NCBI RefSeq assembly: GCF_003287275.1
Contig: NZ_QEVW01000017.1
Location: forward strand, 62,001-126,000
Reading direction: 5' to 3'
Source: Paenibacillus taichungensis
Lineage (GTDB): Bacteria; Bacillota; Bacilli; Paenibacillales; Paenibacillaceae
Length of the DNA stretch: 64,000 nt
Both the position numbers and the translations under genes were made by a program. Numbering within the stretch: the first letter of the stretch is position 1; each line of letters begins with the position of its first letter. Under the pieces are notes generated by a model, which was given only the letters and a program-made list of their open reading frames with translations, was not told the origin of the DNA and searched no databases. Positions 16,951-25,506 of this stretch are shown piece by piece.

Positions 16951-18963
16951 TTATCGCAGCAGTTTTAGTCCATTCAGAATTACCAGAATTGTGCTACCTT
17001 CATGGCCTACCACTCCCAAAGGTAATGCAACATCTTGAAGGAAGTTGCCCGCGATTAGAGCCAGAATTACCGTGATGGCAAAAAACATATTCTGCTTCAC
17101 CGTCCGCTGGGCTCGGCGAGCCTGCCTGATCACCCAGGCAATCTCTTCAATATTGTCATTCATCAGTACAACGTCTGCTACTTCCAGTGCCGTGCCGCTT
17201 CCAGATACCCCCATACCCATGCCAACCGTTGCCGCTGCAAGTGCAGGCGCATCATTCACACCATCCCCAACCATCAGCACTTGCCCGTACTGTTCACGAA
17301 GCAGATGCACCTGCTTCACTTTATCTTCGGGTAGCAAACCTGCGTATACCAGACCCACACCTGTCTCACTTGCGATCACTGCTGCCGATTCGGGACGATC
17401 ACCTGTCAGCATAGCCACTTTCACACCCATCGCTTCCAGCATTTTCACCGCTGCGGCCGCTTGTGGGCGCACAGTGTCCCTCATCGCGATCAGTCCGGCC
17501 ATATCCCCGTTCGCTGTTATGGCAGATACAGTTTTGCCTTCTCCCTCAAGTTGGGTACGTATGCCATGCCACATAGCAAAACCATTCATATCTGAAGCAC
17601 CCAATCGCTTCTCTATATCATTTGCATTACTTACCTCACTGATATGATGCATATCCAACTCATCCGTTTTGCCAATTTTCCAGAGAACGCCGTCTACTTT
17701 CCCCTCAATCCCCCAGCCTGTCAGAGCTTGAACCTGTTCAGCAATCGGGAGGTTGATGTGCTCCTTGTTTGCCTGCTCCACAATAGCCCGAGCCAGTGGG
17801 TGCATCGAAAGGTTCTCGATGGCGGCTACCGCGCCCAACAACTGTGTCCGGTCATATCCGTCTGCCGTTATAATATCGGTCACCTGTGGGGTACCCATCG
17901 TCAATGTTCCTGTTTTATCAAAAGCAACCACCCGGGTCTGGGCCATATTCTCCACATGAGCGCCACCTTTGAAAAGAATACCGCGACGTGCACTGCTGGA
18001 CATCGCTGATAACATGACAGGCATAATGGAGGAAACCAGGGCACAAGGTGAAGCGACAACCAGAAAGACCATTGCTTTGTAAAACGCCTCATTCCATGTC
18101 CAACCAAGCAATAGCGGTGTTCCCGCAATAACCAGCACCGTTACGGCAACAACAATACGGGCATATATCCCCTCGAATCGCTCAATAAAGCGTTGGGAAT
18201 CCGGCACTTCCGTCTGCGCCTCTTCCACCAACTTAATGATTTTGCCAAACAGCGATCCTTCAGCGGATTTGGTTACCTCCACATATAGAGCTCCTTCACC
18301 GTTCATGGTACCTGCATATACTTCGTCACCAGCTGCTTTGTCTACAGGTAAGGATTCGCCTGTAATCGAGGCCTGATTGATAAAGGAGCTACCACGGTAC
18401 ACGACACCATCCGCCGGAACCAGTTCGCCCGGCTTCACCAGCAACAGATCCCCCGGCTGCAAATCATCGATGGATACAAGATTCATTTTACCGTCCTCAA
18501 TACGCAGCGCCGTTTCCGGTTTGAGCGCCAGCAATGATGAAATATCCTTGTGACTACGCTCCGTTGCATAGCTTTCCAGTGCACCACTTAACGCAAAAAT
18601 AAAGATCAGCATGGCCCCTTCATTCCAGTAGCCAATAGCTGCCGCTCCGAGTGATGCTGCAATCATGAGCAGATTCACATCGAGATCATGATCCTTGACC
18701 AGTGTCTCTATGCCTTCTTTGGCCTTGGTCCATCCACCTATGGCATAAGCAACAATATATAGCAGTACGGATAATGGGTTAGACCATGATGCCGTTGCCC
18801 AGGCGATAAGCATCAAAAGTCCACTGCCCAATGCAGCTTGCATTTCCTTATTGCGCAGCATGACCCGAAAGTCCGGTTTGCGCCCCCTGCCTGGGCCAGG
18901 TGTATTGGCTGAACGCTGTTCAGCTTTTGCTTTGGTTTGAATGGGTTGGTGTATCGCTTGCAT
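16951..18963 (-). CDS. pfeT: P1B4-type metal efflux ATPase (PfeT/ZosA-like)
   Basis: P-type ATPase of 670 residues without an N-terminal metal-binding domain. ATG 18963 follows AAAGGA; a GTG at 18972 is too close to it. SPC (305-307) lies in the metal-path helix, TGES in the actuator domain, DKTGTLT has the phosphorylated Asp349, and GDGVNDAPAL the hinge. The last helix carries HEGST. SPC plus HEGST is the P1B4 signature seen in Fe(II)/Co(II) exporters such as B. subtilis PfeT, rather than CPC-type Cu or CPC/DK-type Zn/Cd pumps. A 16/19 Fur-type box upstream supports iron or peroxide control. Choice between Fe and Co is inferred. Confidence 0.85.
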   Translation of the reverse strand: MQAIHQPIQTKAKAEQRSANTPGPGRGRKPDFRVMLRNKEMQAALGSGLLMLIAWATASWSNPLSVLLYIVAYAIGGWTKAKEGIETLVKDHDLDVNLLMIAASLGAAAIGYWNEGAMLIFIFALSGALESYATERSHKDISSLLALKPETALRIEDGKMNLVSIDDLQPGDLLLVKPGELVPADGVVYRGSSFINQASITGESLPVDKAAGDEVYAGTMNGEGALYVEVTKSAEGSLFGKIIKLVEEAQTEVPDSQRFIERFEGIYARIVVAVTVLVIAGTPLLLGWTWNEAFYKAMVFLVVASPCALVSSIMPVMLSAMSSSARRGILFKGGAHVENMAQTRVVAFDKTGTLTMGTPQVTDIITADGYDRTQLLGAVAAIENLSMHPLARAIVEQANKEHINLPIAEQVQALTGWGIEGKVDGVLWKIGKTDELDMHHISEVSNANDIEKRLGASDMNGFAMWHGIRTQLEGEGKTVSAITANGDMAGLIAMRDTVRPQAAAAVKMLEAMGVKVAMLTGDRPESAAVIASETGVGLVYAGLLPEDKVKQVHLLREQYGQVLMVGDGVNDAPALAAATVGMGMGVSGSGTALEVADVVLMNDNIEEIAWVIRQARRAQRTVKQNMFFAITVILALIAGNFLQDVALPLGVVGHEGSTILVILNGLKLLR

Positions 18964-19042
18964 ATGAATCACAATCCTTTCTGAATGTCGGGTTGTGGAT
19001 TACGCTTTGCTGCATCCATGTCCCCTGAATTAAAGTCGTATT

Positions 19043-19061
19043 GAGAATGAGAGCCATTGTT
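19043..19061. promoter_or_regulatory. Second, weaker Fur-like sequence in the ATPase leader
   Basis: GAGAATGAGAGCCATTGTT shares 15 of 19 bases with the stronger box at 19142-19160 and lies 99 bases from it, closer to the ATPase start. Confidence 0.35.
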
Positions 19062-19079
19062 AATACCCTAAAAATGACA

Positions 19080-19110
19080 CATGCTGCTGCGGGAATCCCG
19101 CAGCAGCATG
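19080..19110. other. Perfect 14-pair hairpin between the two Fur-type boxes
   Basis: CATGCTGCTGCGGG, a three-base AAT loop, then the exact complement. There is no T-run next to it on either strand, so it is not a standard terminator. It would lie in the 5' leader of the ATPase mRNA or end incoming transcripts. Confidence 0.6.
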
Positions 19111-19141
19111 GTTATTGAATGATTTTCAAATCATTTTGATT

Positions 19142-19160
19142 GAGAATGATAATCATTTTT
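19142..19160. promoter_or_regulatory. Fur/PerR-type box upstream of the P1B4 ATPase
   Basis: On the minus strand AAAAATGATTATCATTCTC matches the 19-base Fur consensus (GATAATGATTATCATTATC) at 16 positions. A second palindrome, ATGATTTGAAAATCAT, overlaps the ATPase-proximal flank (19119-19135). Confidence 0.7.
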
Positions 19161-19259
19161 GTACTTATGCAATTATTTTTACCCAATACAACTTTCGCTT
19201 CATTATATGCCTGTGCTTTGCATTTGTAAATGGGTTTTTCACCTTAGCCGATGTAAAAT

Positions 19260-19294
19260 TAAAAAAAGCCACTCGTCCATAAGGACAAGCGGCT
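19260..19294 (-). terminator. Terminator after the sulfhydrylase gene
   Basis: AGCC-CT-GTCC pairs with GGAC-AG-GGCT around TTAT; seven T follow on the minus strand. Confidence 0.8.
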
Positions 19295-19322
19295 CGTGGT
19301 AATGAATTATTAACGTGATGAA

Positions 19323-20630
19323 TTAAACACTAACGCTGGATTGCTGGCTAGCCTTAATGGCTTGCTCCAGATCGTAGAGGATATCCTGAATATTCTCTGT
19401 GCCCACAGATAGACGAATCAGCTCAGGATTAACGCCTGCTGCGGTCTGCTCATCTTCTGTCAGCTGTTGGTGCGTCGTACTTGCCGGGTGAATGATCAGT
19501 GACTTGGAGTCACCTACGTTGGCAAGGTGAGAGAACAGCTTCACATTTTCAATCAGTTTGCGTCCTGCATCCACGCCGCCTTTGATACCAAAGGTCAGAA
19601 TGGCTCCCTGCCCTTTCGGCAAATACTTCTGTGCCAGTTCATAGGAAGGGTGACTCGGCAAACCTGCATAGCTTACCCATTCCACATCCTCATGTTTCTC
19701 GAGATATTGCGCCACAGCCAGTGCGTTGCTGCTATGACGTTCAACGCGCAGATGCAGTGTCTCCAGTCCTTGAATGAGCAACCATGAATTGAAAGGTGAG
19801 ATCGTTGCACCCAAGTCGCGCAGCAATTGTACACGAGCTTTGATAATATAAGCAATCGGTCCAACCGCTTCCGTATATACGACACCATGATAGCTGGAAT
19901 CCGGTTCAGTCAGTCCCGGGAACTTGCCACTTGCTTTCCAATCGAATTTGCCACTGTCCACAATAACTCCACCAATGGAAGTACCGTGACCGCCAATAAA
20001 TTTGGTAGCCGAGTGAACGACAATATCAGCTCCATGCTCGATTGGACGAAGCAGATATGGACTTGGGAATGTATTGTCTACAATCAAAGGAATGCCATGT
20101 TCATGGGCGATGGCTGCCACAGCTTCAATATCCAGTACGTTGCCTTGCGGATTACCGATCGTTTCAGCGTACAATGCTTTTGTTTTGTCCGTAATCGCCG
20201 CCCGGAAATTTTCAGGATCACTGGAATCAACAAACTTTACATCCAGGCCAAGTTTCGGTAGTGTGGTTGAGAACAGATTGTACGTTCCTCCATACAGACT
20301 CGCTGCGGAAACAATCTCGTCTCCCGCACCTGCGATGTTTAAGAGAGAGAACGTAATCGCTGCCTGACCGGAAGCGGTAGCCAGTGCACCCGCGCCTCCC
20401 TCAAGTGCAGCAATACGTTGTTCGAACACATCCGTAGTCGGATTCATCAGACGTGTATAGATATTGCCAAACTCTTTCAATCCAAACAGATTGGCTGCAT
20501 GCTCCGTATCACGGAATCCGTAGGATGTTGTTTGGTACAACGGTACTGCACGTGCATGGGTGGTCGGATCAATCTCCTGGCCGGCATGAATTGCCAATGT
20601 TTCAAATGAAAGCTCACGTTCGTTTGACAT
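19323..20630 (-). CDS. metY: O-acetylhomoserine sulfhydrylase
   Basis: PLP-dependent Cys/Met metabolism enzyme of 435 residues, the length of MetY rather than the shorter MetC/MetI. It joins O-acetylhomoserine with sulfide (or methanethiol) in the cytoplasm. Marks: ETLAIHAGQE at the start, YTRLMNPTTD, ASGQAAITF, DNTFPSPYLLRP, and SATKFIGGHG with the PLP Lys210. ATG 20630 follows GGGAGG. Its leader (20631-20795) shows no S-box fold; TTTCCGAT appears twice and a TGTCATGACA palindrome lies at 20677. It is monocistronic with its own terminator. Confidence 0.92.
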   Translation of the reverse strand: MSNERELSFETLAIHAGQEIDPTTHARAVPLYQTTSYGFRDTEHAANLFGLKEFGNIYTRLMNPTTDVFEQRIAALEGGAGALATASGQAAITFSLLNIAGAGDEIVSAASLYGGTYNLFSTTLPKLGLDVKFVDSSDPENFRAAITDKTKALYAETIGNPQGNVLDIEAVAAIAHEHGIPLIVDNTFPSPYLLRPIEHGADIVVHSATKFIGGHGTSIGGVIVDSGKFDWKASGKFPGLTEPDSSYHGVVYTEAVGPIAYIIKARVQLLRDLGATISPFNSWLLIQGLETLHLRVERHSSNALAVAQYLEKHEDVEWVSYAGLPSHPSYELAQKYLPKGQGAILTFGIKGGVDAGRKLIENVKLFSHLANVGDSKSLIIHPASTTHQQLTEDEQTAAGVNPELIRLSVGTENIQDILYDLEQAIKASQQSSVSV

Positions 20631-20795
20631 AAATCTGTTTCCTCCCTTAACTTATACGTTTGGCAAATCCCTAGTTGTCATGACATGGTGGCGTATGTTT
20701 TCCATATTCTCTCACAAGATGTCGCTTTTGAAAAGAAGTATTTCCGATTTTTCCGATGAGAAATATTAATTATGTATGATGAAGACTGCTACACC

Positions 20796-20824
20796 AAAAA
20801 AACCTTTGCTTCCGCAAAGGTTTT
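20796..20824 (-). terminator. Terminator of the kdu operon
   Basis: AAAACCTTTGC and GCAAAGGTTTT form a perfect 11-pair stem with a four-base loop; T-run on the minus strand. Confidence 0.9.
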
Positions 20825-20876
20825 CCGGATATTTTTCAACCATCACCTGCTGAACTTCTGCGCGAATTTATACCGT

Positions 20877-21722
20877 TTATACCCGAACGCCACTCCATAT
20901 CTCACGTAAATGCTTGGCCGCCGGGACAGCTTCTTCCGCCGTGACCCCTTCTAGTGAAATATCAATGTGTGGTTTATAAGTCTTCAATAGTTCAAAAAAT
21001 AACGGATAATCCAGAATGCCCTCACCCGGCACCGGATTGAACTTCTCACCCTGCGCATTGAAAGCCACATCTTTGGCATGAATGACAATGATACGCTGAT
21101 ATAGCGTTTCCATCACTTCACGCAGGAATGCAGACTGGTCAGCCACATGCGGCTGTTTGATCAGATTACAAGGATCGAACAGCATGCCCAGATTGGATGA
21201 AGGAATTTCTTCAAACAGGCGGATCATATGTTCACGTGTATGAAGCGTATGAGTAGATACAGGCTCAATCGCCGCATGAACGCCCCACTTTTCCGCCTCT
21301 TCCGCCAGTTCCTCTACCGTCTCTCGCAGCACCGTCCACGCCTTTTCTTCATATCCGTCCGGATGAGAGTCGCGATACGTATCCAAGCCCCCGGTCTCCG
21401 TTGCCACCATGCTGCAACCAAAATCCCGGGCATAACGCAGATGCTCCTTGAATCGATCAATGTCTGCACGACGGGCCACAGGATCAGGATCAATCGGGTT
21501 GATGTAGCAGCCCAGTACTGCAATCTTGACTCCGCGCTGTGCAAATTGATCTCCGATCTCGTTCGCCAGTCCAGGGCTCAGCTTGCCATTAGCCGAATCC
21601 ACATCCGACAACGCCTTGGCTAATGCCAGCTGGACCGAATTAAATCCGTTATCCGCGATGGTCTGTGCAAGCTGTGCTGTAGGCTGTTTGCCAAACGTAT
21701 GCGCAAGAATACCAAGTTTCAT
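20877..21722 (-). CDS. Sugar phosphate isomerase/epimerase-like TIM barrel
   Basis: 281 residues of the AP-endonuclease-2/xylose-isomerase-like superfamily. Metal ligands fit E in VATETGG, the Glu in AAIEPVS, MLFDPCN, VIHAKDV and the C-terminal SLEG. Family members isomerise or epimerise keto-sugars, but substrates vary widely. It is last in the kduI-deoR-kduD unit, 36 bases after kduD, so a step in uronate handling such as keto-sugar interconversion is likely but unproven. ATG 21722 follows AGGAGA. Confidence 0.85.
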   Translation of the reverse strand: MKLGILAHTFGKQPTAQLAQTIADNGFNSVQLALAKALSDVDSANGKLSPGLANEIGDQFAQRGVKIAVLGCYINPIDPDPVARRADIDRFKEHLRYARDFGCSMVATETGGLDTYRDSHPDGYEEKAWTVLRETVEELAEEAEKWGVHAAIEPVSTHTLHTREHMIRLFEEIPSSNLGMLFDPCNLIKQPHVADQSAFLREVMETLYQRIIVIHAKDVAFNAQGEKFNPVPGEGILDYPLFFELLKTYKPHIDISLEGVTAEEAVPAAKHLREIWSGVRV

Positions 21723-21758
21723 GTCACTGTCTCCTTTGCAATCTGATCGCTGACAGGG

Positions 21759-22511
21759 TTAACGAGCCATCCAGCCGCCATCCACATTCAGTACATGACC
21801 ATTCAAATAATCCGAAGCCGCCGATGCCAGAAAAACAACCGGACCTTTCAGATCCTCAGGTGTTCCCCAGCGTCCAGCCGGAATCCGTGCCGTGATGTCA
21901 CGATAACGATTTTCATCGGCGCGAATCTGGGTCGTATTGTCTGTTTCCATATAACCTGGTGCAATCCCGTTGATTTGAACACCTTTGCCTGCCCATTCAT
22001 TTGCGAGTGCTTTCGTTAAACCGGCTACCCCATGTTTACTGGCCGTATATCCTGGCACGTTAATTCCGCCCTGATAAGACAGCATGGAGGCAATATTAAT
22101 GATCTTACCGCTTCCTCGCTCAATCATATGTCTGCCAGCCAACTGGCTCAGGAAAAATACCGTATTCAGGTTAAGCCCTATGACATCATGCCAGTCCTGC
22201 TGACCGTGATCGGCTGCAGGTGTACGACGAATAATTCCCGCATTATTGACCAGAATATCAATTCTCCCTTGAAAGGCTAATGCCTTTTCAAACACCCCGG
22301 TCAATTCGTCCTCACGGCTCAAATCAGCTTCAATCACATACGCATTGCGTCCTAGATCCTCAATGGCACGGGCTGTTTCCGATGGATTGGAGTAAGACAC
22401 CAGCACAACATCCGCACCGGCTTCAGCAAGGCCAATCGCCATTCCTTGCCCCAGACCTCCTGATGTGCCAGTGACAAGTGCAACTTGTCCGCTTAAATCA
22501 AATGGGTTCAT
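21759..22511 (-). CDS. kduD: 2-dehydro-3-deoxy-D-gluconate 5-dehydrogenase
   Basis: Short-chain dehydrogenase of 250 residues. With KduI it converts the unsaturated-uronate product to KDG, reducing the 5-keto group with NAD(P)H. ATG 22511 follows GGAGGA; the frame extends much further upstream only by chance. ALVTGTSGGLGQG is the nucleotide motif, LVNNAG the core strand, and Ser in IASMLSY with YTASKHG form the catalytic triad. ETDNTTQIRAD and LNVDGGWMAR at the end match KduD. It is co-transcribed with kduI and the DeoR-type gene. Confidence 0.93.
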   Translation of the reverse strand: MNPFDLSGQVALVTGTSGGLGQGMAIGLAEAGADVVLVSYSNPSETARAIEDLGRNAYVIEADLSREDELTGVFEKALAFQGRIDILVNNAGIIRRTPAADHGQQDWHDVIGLNLNTVFFLSQLAGRHMIERGSGKIINIASMLSYQGGINVPGYTASKHGVAGLTKALANEWAGKGVQINGIAPGYMETDNTTQIRADENRYRDITARIPAGRWGTPEDLKGPVVFLASAASDYLNGHVLNVDGGWMAR

Positions 22512-22593
22512 GAATGATTCCTCCGCATGGTTATTGGGTTGCAAACCGTTTTCTTCAGCCTCGCCAGTCACGTAACCACTGTGGAACTGAAGG

Positions 22594-23355
22594 TCAGCTC
22601 TGATAATCCACTTCGATGCCATTTTGCCTGTACAGGGCTGCTGTTTCCTCATCCAGCCGACTGTCGCTGATGATGCAGTCCAACTCCGAACAGTGCGCAA
22701 AAGTCCGAAGGGCAAATTGTCCAAATTTATAATGATCCACGACGCCATAGACCTGCTGAGAAGCTGAGATCATTGCTTTTTTTAGTGGCACCAGATCTCC
22801 TGTATATATGGAAAGTCCAAATTCCGGATGAAGTGCCGTCGTTGAGATAAACGCTTTGTGAATGTTGAGACCGGAAATGAAGGCCGCCGTATCGTCTCCT
22901 ACCAGCATATTACGGACTCTTGCTCCGCCGGGGACAACCAGTCGCACCTGCTCCTTTTTGGTCAGCTCAGCAATAATGAACAGATCATTGGTGACCACGG
23001 TAATGGGTTGATTATCCATTCGCTTCGCCATCTCCAACGTGGTGCTTCCGCCGTCCAGCGCAACAATATCTCCTGGCCGGATATAAGCAAGAGCTCGCTC
23101 GGCAATCTCCGTCTTCTCCGAATGATGCTTTTCCGTAGCACCACGACTCGTGAGGATGCCATACTGGTCATTCTGAGCCAGCATCGCACCCCCGTGGACA
23201 CGTACGAGCAATCCCATGCCTTCCAGCTTATCGAGATCCTCCCGAACGGTCTTGCCCGTCACCTGTAGCAGTTCACTCAGATCACTCACGGTGACTTCCT
23301 GCCGCTCCAGCAAAGCCTCCATAATTTTTTCATGTCTTTTCAATGGATTCATCAC
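22594..23355 (-). CDS. DeoR-family transcriptional regulator of the kdu operon
   Basis: 253 residues from GTG 23355 (ATG 23352 is equally possible; AGGAAG upstream). N-terminal HTH: RHEKIMEALLERQEVTVSDL and VTGKTVREDLDKLEGMGLLVRVHGGA, the DeoR signature. C-terminal sugar-phosphate sensor domain: ALDGGSTTLEMAKRM, VVTNDLFI, and the SDSRLD end. Such proteins usually repress their own operon until a phosphorylated sugar binds. It sits between kduI and kduD, so a KDG-type phosphosugar is the likely signal. The triple ATGAAC repeat ahead of kduI is the best candidate operator. Confidence 0.9.
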   Translation of the reverse strand: MMNPLKRHEKIMEALLERQEVTVSDLSELLQVTGKTVREDLDKLEGMGLLVRVHGGAMLAQNDQYGILTSRGATEKHHSEKTEIAERALAYIRPGDIVALDGGSTTLEMAKRMDNQPITVVTNDLFIIAELTKKEQVRLVVPGGARVRNMLVGDDTAAFISGLNIHKAFISTTALHPEFGLSIYTGDLVPLKKAMISASQQVYGVVDHYKFGQFALRTFAHCSELDCIISDSRLDEETAALYRQNGIEVDYQS

Positions 23356-23389
23356 AGATCAACTTCCTGTTTCTTTGGAATTTACGCAC

Positions 23390-24232
23390 CTATTTCAGGT
23401 CCTTCATCGCCACGCCGTCCATATCCTCGAACGTTTGGTTTTCACCAGCCATTGCCCAACAGAACGTATAGCTGCTCGTACCGACACCACTGTGGATGGA
23501 CCAGCTAGGAGAGATGATGGCCTGACGGTCACGTACAACCAGATGCCGTGTTTCGTTTGGCTCGCCCATCATATGGAATACGACACCATCTTCCGGCAGG
23601 TTGAAATATAAGTATACTTCGGAACGGCGGTTGTGGGTATGTGCAGGCATGGTATTCCACATGTTGCCCTTGTCGAGTTCCGTAATACCCATCACCAGCT
23701 GACAGCTCTGGATTCCGCCTTCTCCCTGGTGGATATAACGGTAGATTGTCCGTTCGTTCGAGCTTTCGATACTACCGAGGTGGTTCGGCTGAGCTTGTTC
23801 TTGCGTTGCTTTTACTGTTGGATACGTGTGGTGAGCTGGTGTAGATACAAAATAAAACTGAGCCGGCTGATCGTTGCCGTTGCTCTTGAACACAACTTCT
23901 TTTACACCTCTGCCGATGTACAGGCATTCCTTCGCACCAATCTCGTAGCCTTGGCCGTCAGCTGTCACAGTTCCATGACCTCCAACATTAATGATACCGA
24001 TTTCACGACGCTCCAGGAAAAAGTTCGTTCCGATATCCTTCAGATTCACTTCAAGTGCAATATCCTTGCTTTGAGGTACAGCCGTTCCTACAATATAACG
24101 ATCCACATGAGAGTAAACGGTTACCAATTCATCTGTGGCAAACAATTGCTCCATCAGGAATTCCTCGCGCAGACGGGATGTATCATAGTTTTTCACTTCA
24201 TTCGGGTGTGCAGCATAACGGTTTTGCATCAT
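23390..24232 (-). CDS. kduI: 5-keto-4-deoxyuronate isomerase
   Basis: 4-deoxy-L-threo-5-hexosulose-uronate ketol-isomerase, 280 residues, a two-cupin zinc enzyme acting after lyase cleavage of pectin or other uronates. ATG 24232 is 8 bases after AAAGGA; a second ATG follows directly. The metal site is visible as PAHTHNRRSEVYLYF (two His and a Glu) and later WSIHSGVG. LEVNLKDIGTNFFLERREIG and MGEPNETRHLVV are characteristic. It is first in the operon. No pectate lyase or uronate importer is adjacent. Confidence 0.95.
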   Translation of the reverse strand: MMQNRYAAHPNEVKNYDTSRLREEFLMEQLFATDELVTVYSHVDRYIVGTAVPQSKDIALEVNLKDIGTNFFLERREIGIINVGGHGTVTADGQGYEIGAKECLYIGRGVKEVVFKSNGNDQPAQFYFVSTPAHHTYPTVKATQEQAQPNHLGSIESSNERTIYRYIHQGEGGIQSCQLVMGITELDKGNMWNTMPAHTHNRRSEVYLYFNLPEDGVVFHMMGEPNETRHLVVRDRQAIISPSWSIHSGVGTSSYTFCWAMAGENQTFEDMDGVAMKDLK

Positions 24233-24261
24233 TAATCCATTCCTTTCGTTAGTCAGATAAT

Positions 24262-24287
24262 GTTCATATAAGTTCATTTTAGTTCAT
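24262..24287. promoter_or_regulatory. Three GTTCAT repeats at exact 10-bp spacing before kduI
   Basis: GTTCAT starts at 24262, 24272 and 24282 (ATGAAC on the kduI strand), one per helical turn, within 60 bases of the kduI start. This fits the direct-repeat operators reported for DeoR-type regulators. Confidence 0.55.
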
Positions 24288-24319
24288 TTCGTATCTTTTG
24301 TGTACCTTTTTTTGAAAAT

Positions 24320-24352
24320 AAAAAAGGTTAACCAGTATTTATTGGCTAACCT
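24320..24352 (-). terminator. Terminator after the 24402-25385 oxidoreductase
   Basis: AGGTTA-CCA and TGG-TAACCT pair (24325-24352) with a T-run on the minus strand. Confidence 0.8.
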
Positions 24353-24401
24353 CATAATACGAACAGCGTCCTATACTTCAATATTTTTATAATCTATTGC
24401 A

Positions 24402-25385
24402 TTAACTTAATAGAAGAATCTTTCCCTCGATGCTCAATTCAGAGGCTGCAATGGCCTGTTTCACATTTTCCAATCCAAACGTCGCCCCAATGTTTGCCAT
24501 CAGTAGTCGACCTTCTCGAACTAACTCAATTACTTCATTGAATACCTGTTCCCATCGTTCTTGCGAACATCGTTCTACCCAATGTTTCAGCCAAAAGAGT
24601 TTAACGTTGACTTGTGTTCCGAGGGTCATCTCATGCCATAACGGTGAGATACCTGAGAGCAGTCCGACGCTGATTACCGTGCCATGCGGCCTTAGAAAAC
24701 TTACGAGCTTCTCTCCGTCTGCACCTCCGATGCAGTCGACGGCCGCAGTAGCGCCATGTCCCTCCGTTAACTCTGCAATTCTCTCCTGTAGCAACTCCTC
24801 CATCGTATTCAGGACCGAAAATGCGCCAAGTCGATATAAATCAGCCGTATGGCGATCATTTCTTGTGAGCGCAATCATATGAAATCCCAGAATCTTCGAT
24901 AATTGAGCGAAGATTCGCCCAATCGCGGAACCACCAGCATTGACAATCAAGGTATCGCCGTACGTAAGATGAAGTATATCCTTACAAATTAGCCAAGCTG
25001 TTATTGGGTTAATGTAGATCTGACTTGCCGATTGATCATTAATCTCATCAGGCACAATGATCGCATGTCGATCCAAAGTTTTCACCATCTCTTGCCATGT
25101 GTTCTCGCCTCTCAACGGTAAGACGCGTTGGCCTAACAGTTGATTGGATACTCCAGGTCCTACTGCCTCCACGATCCCCACTCCCTCGAACCCAGGTACA
25201 GCTGGCAATGCCGTTCGATGCGGATATGCGCCTCGAACGGGAATGACATCTGAAGGATTAATAGGCCGAGCGCGCATCCTGACCGCTAATTCACCGGGTC
25301 CAGGGGGCACTAACTCCTTCTCCTCTATGCACAGCACTTCGTTCGGCTCGCCGAAACGATAATAACGTATAACCTTAGTCTTCAT
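24402..25385 (-). CDS. Zinc-free MDR oxidoreductase (enoyl/quinone reductase-like)
   Basis: Medium-chain dehydrogenase of 327 residues. ATG 25385 is preceded by AGGAG; the frame runs 19 codons further with no site. The substrate-side fold shows INPSDVIPVRGAYP and PAVPGFEGVGIVEAVG; the nucleotide motif is the variant NAGGSAIGRIFAQLSKILG. The structural and catalytic zinc cysteines are absent, so this belongs to the quinone/trans-2-enoyl reductase branch (ETR/MECR-like) using NADPH. The substrate is unknown. It is monocistronic between two terminators and unrelated to the flanking sugar operons. Confidence 0.85.
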   Translation of the reverse strand: MKTKVIRYYRFGEPNEVLCIEEKELVPPGPGELAVRMRARPINPSDVIPVRGAYPHRTALPAVPGFEGVGIVEAVGPGVSNQLLGQRVLPLRGENTWQEMVKTLDRHAIIVPDEINDQSASQIYINPITAWLICKDILHLTYGDTLIVNAGGSAIGRIFAQLSKILGFHMIALTRNDRHTADLYRLGAFSVLNTMEELLQERIAELTEGHGATAAVDCIGGADGEKLVSFLRPHGTVISVGLLSGISPLWHEMTLGTQVNVKLFWLKHWVERCSQERWEQVFNEVIELVREGRLLMANIGATFGLENVKQAIAASELSIEGKILLLS

Positions 25386-25451
25386 TATTGCAACTCCTAA
25401 AATCATTTTTCTTAGATAAAAATATAACACTAGTGTCCCCAATGTTGGGAT

Positions 25452-25489
25452 AAAAAAAGAACCCGACGGGAAAATCCCCGCCAGGCTCT
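25452..25489 (-). terminator. Terminator of the maltooligosaccharide operon
   Basis: An AGAGCCTGGCGGG stem pairs with CCCGTCGGGTTCT using wobble pairs; seven T follow on the minus strand. Confidence 0.8.
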
Positions 25490-25506
25490 GGTGATCTTGC
25501 TATATA

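Noticed and set aside
18970..19322. Small coding gene in the gap upstream of the metal ATPase
   Set aside because: No frame with a start and ribosome site of useful length; the gap is explained by Fur-type sites, a hairpin and a terminator.
20631..20795. S-box (SAM) riboswitch before the sulfhydrylase gene
   Set aside because: The expected conserved helices and the AGAGGTGGAGGGA-type motif are absent. Only short repeats are seen.
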